A DNA stretch of 64,000 nt, taken from the NCBI RefSeq assembly GCF_026262505.1, contig NC_067206.1:16009641-16073640 (forward strand). Reading direction: 5' to 3'. Position numbers and translations under genes: made by a program. Below the pieces are notes generated by a model, which was given only the letters and a program-made list of their open reading frames with translations, did not search any database and had not been told where the DNA came from. Each line of letters opens with the position of its first letter. Position 1 is the first letter of the stretch. The stretch comes from Trichomonas vaginalis G3 (Eukaryota; Parabasalia; Trichomonadida; Trichomonadidae). Shown in pieces: positions 37,161 to 47,998 of the stretch.

Positions 37161-38335
37161 ACATCAAACTAGTTTTAGAGTTGATAGTAAGAAGCGAAGA
37201 ACACTACCAGTAAGATACAGCAGTAGTAGCTGCTTCATGCTGCATTGAGTATTGTTGAATAATTTGTGTAATAAACAGAAATTCATCAAAAGTGACAGCT
37301 CTCAATTTTTTGACATTTGTAAATTCTAAATTGAATGAGAAAAATGAAATAATACTAAGCATAATACAATATTCTAGATTTAATTATAATTAGGAAAAAG
37401 TTAGTTTTGAGAGTACTTTTCATAGGCATATAGAATGAAATCTTCTGAAAAATAATATCACATAAACTCATATTATTTTCTAATATATAACTATTTTATA
37501 TAAAAATCAAATTCAATGATCTTAAAAGCGAAGGATAAACCTCAAAATTTACGAATATAATGAGTGGGAATATTTCATATGGTTTTATGATAGATAAGCA
37601 TTATATTCCCACTCATTATATTCGTAAATTTTGAGGTTTATCCTTCGCTTTTAAGATCATTGAATTTGATTTTTATATAAAATAGTTATATATTAGAAAA
37701 TAATATGAGTTTATGTGATATTATTTTTCAGAAGATTTTGTGTTCTTCTTCAAAATTTTATTTTTTTATTAAAAAGAATCTTTACAAAATATACATTTAC
37801 TTAAATTAATATTTAAAAACGTGCTCTATCAAAAGTTCCAAAAATTCAATATTTTAGCTTTTCTGAGGTGTCACTTTTGATGAATTTCTGTTTACAACAT
37901 TTGAAGTAGTGGTTTTTGAAATCAGCACCCCTATGAGAGCGCTGGCGACCGAAACACCACTAATAAGATTGTGTATTAGAAACTGCTTCATGCTGTGTTG
38001 AGTAAGCTTCGATGTCTTTGTAGGATAGCTTTCTGAGAGCGAAACAAGATAGTGTTGAAAAAAAAATTTGAAAATCTGAGAGACTGTGCAAGAGCCAACA
38101 ACCAAAACACTACCAGTAAGATACAGCAGTAGTAGCTGCTTCATGCTGCATTGAGTATTGTTGAATAATTTGAAGTAGTGGTTTTTGAAATCAGCACCCC
38201 TATGAGAGCGCTGGCGACCGAAACAACACTAGTAAGATTGTGTATTAGAAACTGCTTCATGCTGTGTTGAGTAAGCTTCGATATCTTTATCAGACCACCT
38301 TTAAATTAACCACTCACATTCTCACTGTGGTCCAT
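37160..38335. repeat. Diverged tandem repeat segment interrupted by a foldback element
   Basis: A unit with GCTGCTTCATGCTGCATTGA, GAAGTAGTGGTTTTTGAAAT and GAGAGCGCTGGCGACCGAAA occurs at about 37190-38015 (split by the insertion at 37267-37898) and again, uninterrupted, at 38120-38290. On the minus strand it encodes short hydrophobic pieces (MKQLLLLYLTGSVLVV; MKQFLIHNLISGV). These may be relics of a repeated membrane-protein gene, unrecognised. A 73-codon frame at 38336-38557 is of unknown status. Confidence 0.6.
37267..37898. mobile_element. Foldback element, TIR family 1, copy 2
   Basis: The ends are TGTAATAAACAG and CTGTTTACAAC, with the 5-bp duplication ATTTG (37262-37266 and 37899-37903). 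The unfilled target exists nearby (AATAATTTGAAGTAG at about 38165), which confirms both boundaries. Noncoding palindromic arms. Confidence 0.93.
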
Positions 38336-38553
38336 CTAAAATTTGTAAACTTTATGACATAAAATTATATTATATGCAGGATCCCACCTATTACTTAATC
38401 TTTTTGGAATAAATGGTTTATAATATTTATCGATTGATTGTAATTTTTTGTATAAAAAAAGTTTTTTATTTATATTAAAAATATATTCGGTTAATGATAT
38501 TATCTTATAATTTGTAAATAAATCTAGTAATAAAATAACTTTAATAGTTGGTG

Positions 38554-39681
38554 TCACTTTTTCGAAAATTCTGGTTTTTTCCGAACCCTCATAGCCTTTA
38601 GGAACTCGCCTTTATTCTCGCCGCCATTATCGGACCAAATTGTATGTGGTGGTCCATAACGGGCTATTGCTCTCTTAATTACTTTCACTGTTTGGCTAGC
38701 ATGTTTTGACGAAAGATGCTGCCATTCTATGATGAGCCTTGTGCAGTCATCAATCACAGCATAAAGAATCTGACTTCTCTTTTTGCCAAGAAAGTGGATA
38801 TCAACGTGCCATATTTGGTTAGGAAAGGCAGCTAAGTATCTTGTCTTTCCTTTTGGCCGATAGGGTCCCCTTGGACGTGCCAAGCCTAGCTCTCTAAAAG
38901 CTCTTTCTACCATATGTCTTGAGGGGGGATGTGGAAGAGGGTTTGTAAGATATTTAATGTTCCTCAGCTCAGATGGAAATGATAATGGAGACTCTTCAAT
39001 CATAAGTCCGGAAGGAATTGTGGAAGAAATTTGATTCAGGGGCTTAAAACGTTCAATAGCGGAGAACCATGCTTGGGTAGGCGTTGGCTGTGGAACAATA
39101 CACGTCTTCATGTCCAAAAATGCCTCAAAATGAGATTTGGCATATTCGATATCTTTATTTATTTGGTTATAGGCGGAGATTATTCCAAGATGGCCATGCT
39201 GCTCAATTATGTTTCTAATAGTTACCTTAAGATCTTTTGGTACATTAACTTTGGGTCTCCCGCGCTTAAGGGGAATAGACACAGATGGCTGAGGCTGAGG
39301 CTGAGTATTGGCAGAGAGCTGGCATTGAAGATGAGTATTGGCAGAGAGTTGTTGCTGTGCCGAGGTGTTGGCAGAGAGCTGGCATTGAAGATGAGTATTG
39401 GCAGAGAGTTGTTGCTGTGCCGAGGTGTTGGCAGAGAGCTGGCATTGAAGATGAGTATTGGCAGAGAGTTGTTGCTGTGCCGAGGTGTTGGCAGAGAGCT
39501 GGCATTGAAGATGAGTGTTGGCAGAGAGCTGGTGTTGTGTCTGGGTGTTGGCAGAGAGCTGGCATTGAAGATGAGTGTTGGCAGAGAGCTGGTGTTGTGT
39601 CTGGGTGTTGGCAGAGAGCTGGCGTTGAAGATGAGTGTTGGCAGAGAGCTGGCGTTGTGTCTGGGTGTTGGCAGAGAGCTG
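38554..39681 (-). pseudogene. IS3/Ginger-like transposase with QLSANT repeats, C-terminal part (truncated)
   Basis: The rve-type catalytic domain has WHVDIHFLGKKRSQILYAVI with the first aspartate and IWSDNGGENKGEF with the second. The frame stops soon after at a GTGTCACTTTTTCG junction, so the third acidic residue and the C-terminus are missing. Upstream is a HTH-like region (PKDLKVTIRNIIEQHGHLG) and then a long Gln/Leu/Ser/Ala/Asn/Thr repeat made of 30-bp DNA units. The 39682-42394 element is inserted in these repeats, and the same gene's N-terminal side lies beyond it. A plain DNA transposon, dead by truncation. Confidence 0.75.
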
Positions 39682-39768
39682 TGTAATAAACAGAAATTCA
39701 TCAAAAGTGACAGCTCTCAATTTTTTGACATTTGTAAATTCTAAATTGAATGAGAAAAATGAAATAAT

Positions 39769-41223
39769 CTTATATACGAAAAAAAGAGATCTGACATTGT
39801 GTCAGATCTCAGTAAAAGTGACATTTACATGTCAAAAAAATAGAATGAGTTTAAGTAATTAAAATTGAGGGTGAGAGTAGTATTGTATGAAATAATATCT
39901 CTCACCCTCCAATTCATCCTATGGCGCCGAAAAAATTTTGGTGAAATGCGACCACATTTCACCAAAATTTCTCGGCGCCATATAGAGAACTAGAGCCTGT
40001 GAGGTACTGATACTATCCATGTACCTCGCAGGCTCTAGTTCCAAGCCAAAATGGCTAAAAATTGCCCGCAATTGTTCACATTGCGGGCAATTTTTAGCCA
40101 TTTTGGCTGGGAATTGGAGGGTGAGAGTAGTATTGTATGAAATAATATCTCTCACCCTCCAATTCATCCTATGGCGCCGAAAAAATTTTGGTGAAATGCG
40201 ACCACATTTCACCAAAATTTCTCGGCGCCATATAGAGAACTAGAGCCTGTGAGGTACTGATACTATCCATGTACCTCGCAGGCTCTAGTTCCAAGCCAAA
40301 ATGGCTAAAAATTGCCCGCAATTGTTCACATTGCGGGCAATTTTTAGCCATTTTGGCTGGGAATTGGAGGGTGAGAGTAGTATTGTATGAAATAATATCT
40401 CTCACCCTCCAATTCATCCTATGGCGCCGAAAAAATTTTGGTGAAATGCGACCACATTTCACCAAAATTTCTCGGCGCCATATAGAAGAACTAGAGCCTG
40501 TGAGGTACTGATACTATCCATGTACCTCGCAGGCTCTAGTTCCAAGCCAAAATGGCTAAAAATTGCCCGCAATTGTTCACATTGCGGGCAATTTTTAGCC
40601 ATTTTGGCTGGGAATTGGAGGGTGAGAGTAGTATTGTATGAAATAATATCTCTCACCCTCCAATTCATCCTATGGCGCCGAAAAAATTTTGGTGAAATGC
40701 GACCACATTTCACCAAAATTTCTCGGCGCCATATAGAGAACTAGAGCCTGTGAGGTACTGATACTATCCATGTACCTCGCAGGCTCTAGTTCCAAGCCAA
40801 AATGGCTAAAAATTGCCCGCAATTGTTCACATTGCGGGCAATTTTTAGCCATTTTGGCTGGGAATTGGAGGGTGAGAGTAGTATTGTATGAAATAATATC
40901 TCTCACCCTCCAATTCATCCTATGGCGCCGAAAAAATTTTGGTGAAATGCGACCACATTTCACCAAAATTTCTCGGCGCCATATAGAGAACTAGAGCCTG
41001 TGAGGTACTGATACTATCCATGTACCTCGCAGGCTCTAGTTCCAAGCCAAAATGGCTAAAAATTGCCCGCAATTGTTCACATTCCCATCTTTTGTTGGTA
41101 AGACGAAGAATATGAAATAAATTATGAAGAAGATAATGATGAATAAAATATCACTTTTTATATTTTTGACACGTAAAGTTGTCACTTTTCTGTCAAACTG
41201 TTTTTATCGTTTTCGTATATAAC
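39769..41223. mobile_element. Nested element with TTATATACGAAAA ends and a hairpin array (TIR family 5)
   Basis: The inverted ends share TTATATACGAAAA, AAAGTGACA and TGTCAAAAA blocks, and the left end itself contains the hairpin GAGATCTGACA/TGTCAGATCTC. It is flanked by the 6-bp duplication AATAAT (39763-39768 and 41224-41229). The uninterrupted target sequence is present in the copy at 13938-14591. Its interior is almost wholly the 250-bp hairpin array. Non-autonomous. Confidence 0.88.
39866..41084. repeat. 4.9 copies of a 250-bp four-hairpin cassette
   Basis: Each unit holds four consecutive inverted repeats. H1 is GGAGGGTGAGAG/CTCTCACCCTCC, H2 is TGGCGCCGA...GGTGAAATG and its inverse, H3 is GAACTAGAGCC...GAGGTAC and its inverse, and H4 is AGCCAAAATGGCTAAAAATT...GCGGG and its inverse. 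Units are nearly identical (period 250-251 bp). The last unit ends inside H4. Open frames on both strands (74 and 98 codons, repeated) are read-through of palindromes. Confidence 0.95.
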
Positions 41224-42394
41224 AATAATACTAAGCATAATACAATATTCTAGATTTAATTATAATTAGGAAAAAGTTAGTTTTGAGAGTACTTTTCATA
41301 GGCATATAGAATGAAATCTTCTGAAAAATAATATCACATAAACTCATATTATTTTCTAATATATAACTATTTTATATAAAAATCAAATTCAATGATCTTA
41401 AAAGCGAAGGATAAACCTCAAAATTTACGAATATAATGAGTGGGAATATAATGCTTATCTATCATAAAACCATATGAAATATCAATTTTTGCTTTACGCC
41501 TAATTTTTGACGACAATTAGCAAAAAATGTTAAATGTTAACACTCAGTCCATTTGAATATGAGAAATAAAATTGACTTTGATTAAATGTTTTTATTTATC
41601 ATGCAATTCTTCTTGCGACCAAAGATTTGAATAAAATTTCAAAAAATAAGATAGCTTAAAAAATAATATACGGTAGTGTTTACTAATAGATGAATAGTAT
41701 ATAAATTCTATTAAAATGGATTTGATCCAAAAAAATATAAAACCAAAAATAATTGTTATAATTTAAATGAAGAAGTAATTTAAAACGATTTTATTTATGA
41801 TCAAATTTTATATATTTTTTTGGATCAAATCCATTTTAATAGAATTTATATACTATTCATCTATTAGTAAACACTACCGTATATTATTTTTTAAGCTATC
41901 TTATTTTTTGAAATTTTATTTCAAATCTTTGGTCGCAAGAAGAATTGCATGATAAATAAAAATTTAATCAAAGTCAATTTTATTTTTCATATTCAAATGG
42001 ACTGAGTGTTAACATTTAACATTTTTTGCTAATTGTCGTCAAAAATTAGGCGTAAAGCAAAAATTGATATTTCATATGGTTTTATGATAGATAAGCATTA
42101 TATTCCACTCATTATATTCGTAAATTTTGAGGTTTATCCTTCGCTTTTAAGATCATTGAATTTGATTTTTATATAAAATAGTTATATATTAGAAAATAAT
42201 ATGAGTTTATGTGATATTATTTTTCAGAAGATTTTGTGTTCTTCTTCAAAATTTTATTTTTTTATTAAAAAGAATCTTTACAAAATATACATTTACTTAA
42301 ATTAATATTTAAAAACGTGCTCTATCAAAAGTTCCAAAAATTCAATATTTTAGCTTTTCTGAGGTGTCACTTTTGATGAATTTCTGTTTACAAC

Positions 42395-43313
42395 AGCTGG
42401 AGTTGTGTCTGGGTGTTGGCAGAGAGTTGTTGCTGTGGAAGAGAGTTGGCAGAGAGCTGGCGTTGTGTCTGGGTGTTGGCAGAGAGTTGTTGCTGTGGAA
42501 GAGAGTTGGCAGAGAGCTGGCGTTTTGTCTGGGTGTTGGCAGAGAGTTGTTGCTGCGCCGAGGTGTTGGCAGAGAGTTGTTGCTGTGGAAGAGAGTTGGC
42601 AGAGAGCTGGCGTTGAAGATGAGTGTTGGCAGAGAGCTGGCGTTGTGTCTGGGTGTTGGCAGAGAGCTGGAGTTGTGTCTGGGTGTTGACAGAGAGTTGT
42701 TGCTGTGGAAGAGAGTTGGCAGAGAGCTGGCGTTGTGGGGAGTGCTGGCAGAGAGTTGTGGCTGTGGGGGGGTGTTGGTACTGCTGGCTAATGAAAGCTG
42801 GCGTTGAAGAGGAGCGTTGGCAGAGAGCTGGCGTTGTGGCGGGGTGTTGGCAGAAAGTGGGCTTTGTAGAGGAGCGTTGGCTGTTGAGAGCTGTTGCTGT
42901 GGAACAGAGTTGGTAGTGCTGGCTGATGAAAGCTGGCGTTGTAGAGGAGTGCTGGCTGATGAGAGTTCTTCCTGTATACGAGAGTCGTTTGAACTTTGTA
43001 ATATCAAATAATCGGTAAGGAGAGTGTCATCTCTGTGTTTCAAAATGGATGAACACTCGTAGAGTCGATTATTATATTTAATGTAGAAAGTAGTAAACTC
43101 TTGAAGTTTGTATGTATGATGTAAGTACTCTTCAATAGTAATTAGTCTATTACATAAGAGAGCTTTGTAAAATGTTATCTTGTTAATTGATGAACGAATA
43201 GTGTTGTTGACTAATGGAACATTTGTGAGAACAATGGCTAATGGTGTGCGCCTTTGAATCTGTGCTAGAGCTGTTTCAAGTCAAGCTGAATCAACTAAGG
43301 TGTACAAATTCAT
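42395..43313 (-). pseudogene. Same transposase gene, N-terminal side beyond the insertion
   Basis: From an ATG at 43313 the frame reads MNLYTLVDSA, meets an early stop at codon 11, then continues with an HTH-like region (LAIVLTNVPLVNNTIRSSIN) also seen in the relics at 49256 and 63857. An Asp/Ser-rich linker follows, then QLSANTPPQ-type repeats up to the insertion at 42394. A plain DNA transposon relic. Confidence 0.65.
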
Positions 43314-43399
43314 TTTAAACAAATTTGAAATGAAATAATTTGTGAGAACTTGAGAATAATTTAATTATTTCAGAAGTCTATATTGAAAAAATATTCTTA

Positions 43400-43417
43400 A
43401 CAAAATTAATTTAAATG
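43400..43417. repeat. 18-bp direct repeat, left copy
   Basis: ACAAAATTAATTTAAATG is repeated exactly at 46577-46594, directly flanking the inverted ends of the 3.2-kb element. It is much longer than the 4-6-bp duplications expected of this transposase class. Confidence 0.85.
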
Positions 43418-43975
43418 TGTTGTGCATGAAAAATAGCGTGACTTCACTTTTGACAAAAAGTGACACTATTTATGATGGTTTTGTCATTTATTTGTCAGAT
43501 TTATAAATGGATAATAATGCTGTAAATCAGATATTAATTAAAAATATTTAAGATTTATGTTCGAATTGAAAAGCAAAATGATATTTTTTTAATTGAAAAA
43601 CGTTAATATCTGATATTTTGAAGTTTTTAATATTTGTTAGTATCTTAAATTATTGAATGCATACATTTTTTATGTTCTCAATTTTAAAAAAATTGTGAAG
43701 AATTTAGTTTTTTGGAGATGGATGTTTAATATTTGTGAGTGAGAATGCAAGCAGGAGTTTGGTACTTTAAGGCTAGGTTGAGATAGATTTCCCATTATAT
43801 TATCTGTGAATATTTTGCTTGAAAATTCAAGATATAAAAATATATTATCAAAAAATTTTATATTTTTAAATACAATAGGGTGGAAATATAGTACGATGAG
43901 ATAGCAATGATATATTTTATAATGGGAGGTAATCTGAAGATAAGTAGCAAATTTTATGCGATTTTGATTGGGAGT

Positions 43976-44163
43976 TGGAGGGTGTGAGTACTATAGCATG
44001 TAATAGTATCTCACACCCTCCAATTCTTCCTATGGCGCCGAAAAATTTTTGGTGAAATGCGACGACATTTCACCAAAAAATTTTCGGCGCCATATAGAGA
44101 ACTATAGTCTGCGAGGTACTGATTCTATCTATGTACCTCGCAGACCATAGTTCTCAGCCAAAA
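43976..44163. repeat. Three-hairpin cassette, diverged copy
   Basis: H1 (GGAGGGTGTGAG/CTCACACCCTCC), H2 (GGCGCCGAAAAA...) and H3 (GAACTATAGTCTGCGAGGTAC class) occur in the same order as in the 250-bp array, but H4 is lost. Substitutions on one arm are mostly matched on the other. Confidence 0.9.
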
Positions 44164-44404
44164 TGTCAAAAATTTCGGAAATTCGAAATAATTTTTTTGA
44201 GAAAAAATTAACCGTTTAACATAATATTTATAATATTGCTTATTCAATTAGACGGATTAAAAATTATATGTTTTCTTTTTATTTTTTCAATTAAATTATT
44301 AGCTGACTCGAATTTGTATAAGTTTTTTAAAATAGATATCAAAAATTAAATATAAAAAAGAAAACAATTAAGAATATTAAAGTAAATTCTTTATTAAGAA
44401 ACAA

Positions 44405-44740
44405 TAAAATGAAAATATAAAACTTTGTATGATTTGAGTGGATATTGAGAGTAATTTGTGAGTGTGCTTCAGCTGCATATGTAAGATTGTTCGGATTTAA
44501 TTAAAAATTGTAAATTTTTTGTCTTTATATCAAACTATTCGACAAAACTTTGTATGATTTGAGTGGATATTGAGAGTAATTTGTGAGTGTGCTTCAGCTG
44601 CATATGTAAGATTGTTCGGATTTAATTAAAAATTGTAAATTTTTTGTCTTTATATCAAACTATTCGACAAAACTTTGTATGATTTGAGTGGATATTGAGA
44701 GTAATTTGTGAGTGTGCTTCGGCTGCATCCGCTAATTCCT
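44405..44740. repeat. ~124-bp tandem repeat, 2.8 copies
   Basis: The unit starts AAAACTTTGTATGATTTGAG, contains GAGAGTAATTTGTGAGTGTG and ends CAAACTATTCGAC. Copies are nearly identical. It lies downstream of the transposase gene within the transposon. Confidence 0.9.
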
Positions 44741-44901
44741 TCTTCATTCTTAACATTCTTTGTTTTATTTAGAACTATATTATCTTATTTCTAAAAATAA
44801 TACTGAATTTTTTAAAAAATCCAAATGTAATAAATGTAAGTGTTTATTCCTTAACTTCCTTTTTGTGATTTTTTGAATTTTCTTGTTTTTGAAATTATTT
44901 G

Positions 44902-45873
44902 TTAATCTCTAAGATTTTTTTCGAAGCCTGGTTCAGCGCAGAGATCTTTTGTCCATTTGGGGCCTCTTTCCCAGGCCTCAAATGGAGTCAATTTCTCCCC
45001 AAAGAGTTTGAATAATGCGGAGTGTTTCCATACCCTATTATACTGGGAAACAACATTGGGGATGAACTCAAAGACGTTCACTCCAGGGTTTGTCTTGAAA
45101 AGAGTCTCCCAACTCCTTTCAATTTTTCCATTTTCCTCTGGAGAGTACGGATGAGTTTTGAAATGTTTTATATTGAATTCTTGGCAAACCGCTTCAAAAT
45201 CTTTTCCAATGAATTCTGTTCCATTATCTGTGAGAATTCCATGTGGAACTAATTTGACTAAATCAATTGCGTGACGAAATACTCTGGCAGTATTTTTCAT
45301 TTCTTTTGTATCGAAAACATCCCAGCAAATAATGTATCTGCTTCTGTCATCAAGAAATGAAATTAAATATTGAAGGTTACCGTTATCGTCCTTCAGAAAT
45401 TTCAAATCAGTATGCCACAATTGATTAACATATTGAGCAACGTATTCATGTGGATGTTCGTCGATTTTCTGATGCCTGTGAAATGTAAACAAATGTTGTT
45501 GATTGAAAATTTTGAAAGCATCGTTGAATGTAAATCTTTCGACTTTTTCGAAATATGATTCTTTGATCCTTTTGTATCCAATGTCATATTGTGCTTTAAT
45601 TTCCAAAATTTTGTATACATCTTCCTCAAAAATTTTTTTCTTTGGTCTTCCTCTTTCTTTTATTGGATAGCCGAGTAGTACGAAAATTTTTTTCAAACGT
45701 TCTTTTCCTATTGAAAGTGTTTTTGCCGTATCTTCGAGAGTTACATTTGGATTATTAATGTATTCTTGATATTTTTCTTCAATTACGTTGAGAACCTGAT
45801 CGGCGGGAACGGTTGGGAGTTGAAAAGTTTTAAGATCTTCTGGGTTTTCGAGACGAACCAAGATGTCTTCCAT
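44902..45873 (-). CDS. IS3/Ginger-like DDE transposase, intact
   Basis: The 323-aa protein has an N-terminal HTH (about residues 45-80; VTLEDTAKTLSIGKERLKKI, then a GRPKKK basic patch). A second HTH_21-like region follows (85-130; AQYDIGYKRIKESYFEKVE). The rve catalytic core has D156 in LWHTDLKF, D216 in LTDNGTEF and E252 in NGKIERSW, giving DD35E spacing. The C-terminus ends KLTPFEAWERGPKW. All catalytic residues are present with no internal stop. It cuts and joins transposon ends. Upstream of the start is AT-rich sequence without an obvious initiator. Exact family name (IS3EU or Ginger class) is uncertain. Confidence 0.88.
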   Translation of the reverse strand: MEDILVRLENPEDLKTFQLPTVPADQVLNVIEEKYQEYINNPNVTLEDTAKTLSIGKERLKKIFVLLGYPIKERGRPKKKIFEEDVYKILEIKAQYDIGYKRIKESYFEKVERFTFNDAFKIFNQQHLFTFHRHQKIDEHPHEYVAQYVNQLWHTDLKFLKDDNGNLQYLISFLDDRSRYIICWDVFDTKEMKNTARVFRHAIDLVKLVPHGILTDNGTEFIGKDFEAVCQEFNIKHFKTHPYSPEENGKIERSWETLFKTNPGVNVFEFIPNVVSQYNRVWKHSALFKLFGEKLTPFEAWERGPKWTKDLCAEPGFEKNLRD

Positions 45874-46594
45874 TTTTTAATTTGTAAATTTTTCAATTTT
45901 TCAAAAGATAATTTAAAAATACTAGTTATTTGATAAAATTTGTTTATTTTAAATAAAACAATTTTTTTGAAAAAATTATATTAATGATTTGAAGGCAAAA
46001 GCCAAAAACTTAATAGATAAAACACTCTTTCTATATAGATCAATTTCTATTATTAAATTTATAAAAATGGAGAGATTTTGCAAATTATTTTCTAATATAT
46101 TATATTTATAATCATTTTATTTATCCCATTAATAATTGTGAACCCAGAACATCTTCCCTTCAAAGTGCCAAGCATCAACACACATTCTCACTCACAAATT
46201 TTTAAAACTCATTGCCAAAAATCTAAAAAACTCACAATTTTTTTTAATTGATAACCTTCAAACCGTTTCCAATCAATAATTTGAGAGTCTATATGATAAT
46301 GTAAAAGTTAAAACATTCAAGTATTTAAGTATTTCTTTAAAATATTAAGTTTTTTATTTTTCCAATAAAATTCTAATATCAAATATTTTTATTTAACGAT
46401 TAATTTTATTTATATTTTTATAGTTTTTTTTTGAGAAAAAATATTGTTAGGGTTTTATGGATTTTCAATTAATATACAAGATAATTCATGAATGTATATA
46501 TTTCCAAGTTTTTAAGGATGCAACACTTTACATTTGTAAACTGTCAAAAATGAAGTCATGCTATTTTTCATGCATTACAAAATTAATTTAAATG

Positions 46595-47200
46595 GTTCAG
46601 AAAATAAAAAATTAAAATTAATTGAAAAAACCATGATTAGGAATAATTAACAATAATAAATATCATGGTTTTGGATTATTTAAACAGCTATAAAAGAACG
46701 AATTTTACAAGTTACGATAAAAAATTATTGAAAAATAATGAAGAGGATAAGGATTTGAATCGAAAATTAAAAGGATGATTATGTGTCAAATTAAATTAAA
46801 ATAAAAATTTTAGAAGATTTAGACAAGAAATAGTGCAAAGAATTAGAATTAACATAAAAATCGAAAATTTAATAAAGGAGAGATAAAATTATTGTAGTAT
46901 TCAATTGAAAAATTTTATAAAATAAGGAATATTGGTAAACAAATAAGTTTCATCTAAAAAAGGAAAATAAAAATATAAAAATTGAAATAAAACAGAAATA
47001 TAAAATATTTTTAAAATGCAAAAAAGTTTCATACTAATCGTTTTTGTATAATATTTATCATTGAAAGATTATTGAAAGATATTTTGAAAGAAATCGAAAG
47101 AGTTAAAAAATATTGAGAAGAAGGACAATTGAATGAATTTTTGGCCGATTGTGCTATGCAAAGTTGATGATAATTGCAGGAAATTTTGAGATTTTCGAGG
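46595..47200. other. AT-rich sequence, no feature seen
   Basis: Over 80% A+T, with short frames only and no inverted ends or repeats that I could find. Confidence 0.5.
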
Positions 47201-47202
47201 TT

Positions 47203-47500
47203 TTGGAGGGTGTGAGTACTATTATATGTAATAGTATCTCACACCCTCCAATTCATCCTATGGCGTCGAGAAAATTTTGGTGAAATGCGACGACATTTCA
47301 CCAAAATTTCTCGGCGCCATATAGAGAACTAGAGTCTGCGAGGTACTGATTCTATCTATGTACCTCGCAGACTATAGTTTTGAGCCAAAATGGCTAAAAA
47401 TTGCTCGCAATTGTTTGCCATGTAAACTGTCACTTTTTGAGGAGATTTGACATTCTGTCAAATCTCCTTTTTTCGTATATAAGAATAGAAAAGCAATATG
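47203..47500. repeat. Four-hairpin cassette followed by a family-5 type end
   Basis: H1 to H3 are complete (GGAGGGTGTGAG class, GGCGTCGAG/CTCGGCGCC class, GAGTCTGCGAGGTAC class), and H4 is half present (GAGCCAAAATGGCTAAAAAT). It is followed by CATGTAAACTGTCACTTTTT, a short hairpin GGAGATTTGACA/TGTCAAATCTCC and TTTCGTATATAAG, matching the inverted end at 41180-41223. Probably the right part of a decayed relative of the 39769 element. Confidence 0.85.
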
Positions 47501-47998
47501 CTTAATATCGAGTAATTCTAATTTTTTACGAAATTATTCAAATACGTTATTTTTTAAAATGAAAAGATAAGCATACCCTTATGCAGTAGTTTGCGCACAT
47601 ATACTATGCTGATGAAAGTTGGTCTCTAATTCGAAACTTGAGTCTGTCAAATTGAGGTTCCATCTTATTTTAATCGATATTCAATACAAATGTATTCATA
47701 TTATAATAGTGTCTAGTATAACTAGGTATTCTATCACAGTATTTCTTCAATTTATTATAATATTTCAGCATTTTTTAGTTTCAATGCTGATTTGTTCCTT
47801 AGCTTGTAAACTATAGTTACTTTATATTATACGTAACTTAGACGTAAAAAAATTAAATAACGTATAAATATAATTTTAATGGTAAAAGATTAAATGTTTA
47901 TTCCGTATGTAATGTGATTTGATTTGGATGGTAAGATAAGTTTCGGTATAGTTTTTGTTAATTGATTAAGAATTGTTGAATAAAATTCTGGAACTTCG
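47501..47998. other. AT-rich sequence, no feature seen
   Basis: There is only a 65-codon frame without recognisable content. Lies between the hairpin remnant and a transposase relic. Confidence 0.5.

Larger units (their letters stand above)
39682..42394. mobile_element. Foldback element, TIR family 1, copy 3, carrying a nested element
   Basis: The ends are as in copies 1 and 2, and the 5-bp duplication is AGCTG (39677-39681 and 42395-42399). A second element (39769-41223) has inserted near its left end. The remaining sequence (41224-42394) is a long palindrome with its centre near 41790. It interrupts the QLSANT-repeat transposase gene. Confidence 0.92.
43418..46576. mobile_element. 3.2-kb transposon with intact IS3-like transposase (TIR family 4)
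   Basis: The ends are inverted copies with TGCATGAAAAATAGC, TGACTTCA and TTTTGACA blocks (left about 43424-43460, right 46530-46573). The interior has a three-hairpin cassette (43976-44163), 2.8 copies of a ~124-bp repeat (44405-44740) and the transposase gene on the minus strand. Flanked by an 18-bp direct repeat. The gene is open end to end, so this could be the youngest autonomous transposon in the window. Confidence 0.82.

Noticed and set aside
39031-39744. Plus-strand 237-codon frame (GRELALKMS repeats)
   Set aside because: Antisense shadow of the QLSANT repeats and catalytic region of the minus-strand transposase.
39919-40994. Repeated 74-98-codon open frames on both strands
   Set aside because: They are read-through of the palindromic cassette, appear in mirror form on both strands and repeat with each unit.
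39866-41084. CRISPR array
   Set aside because: The 250-bp units repeat in full, including would-be spacers, and consist of hairpins; there are no unique spacers or cas genes, and the context is eukaryotic.
42364-43011. Plus-strand repeat frames (MLAESWRCVWVL type)
   Set aside because: Antisense of the same low-complexity transposase linker.
47619-47816. 65-codon hydrophobic plus frame
   Set aside because: AT-rich chance frame with no repeats or relatives seen in the window.
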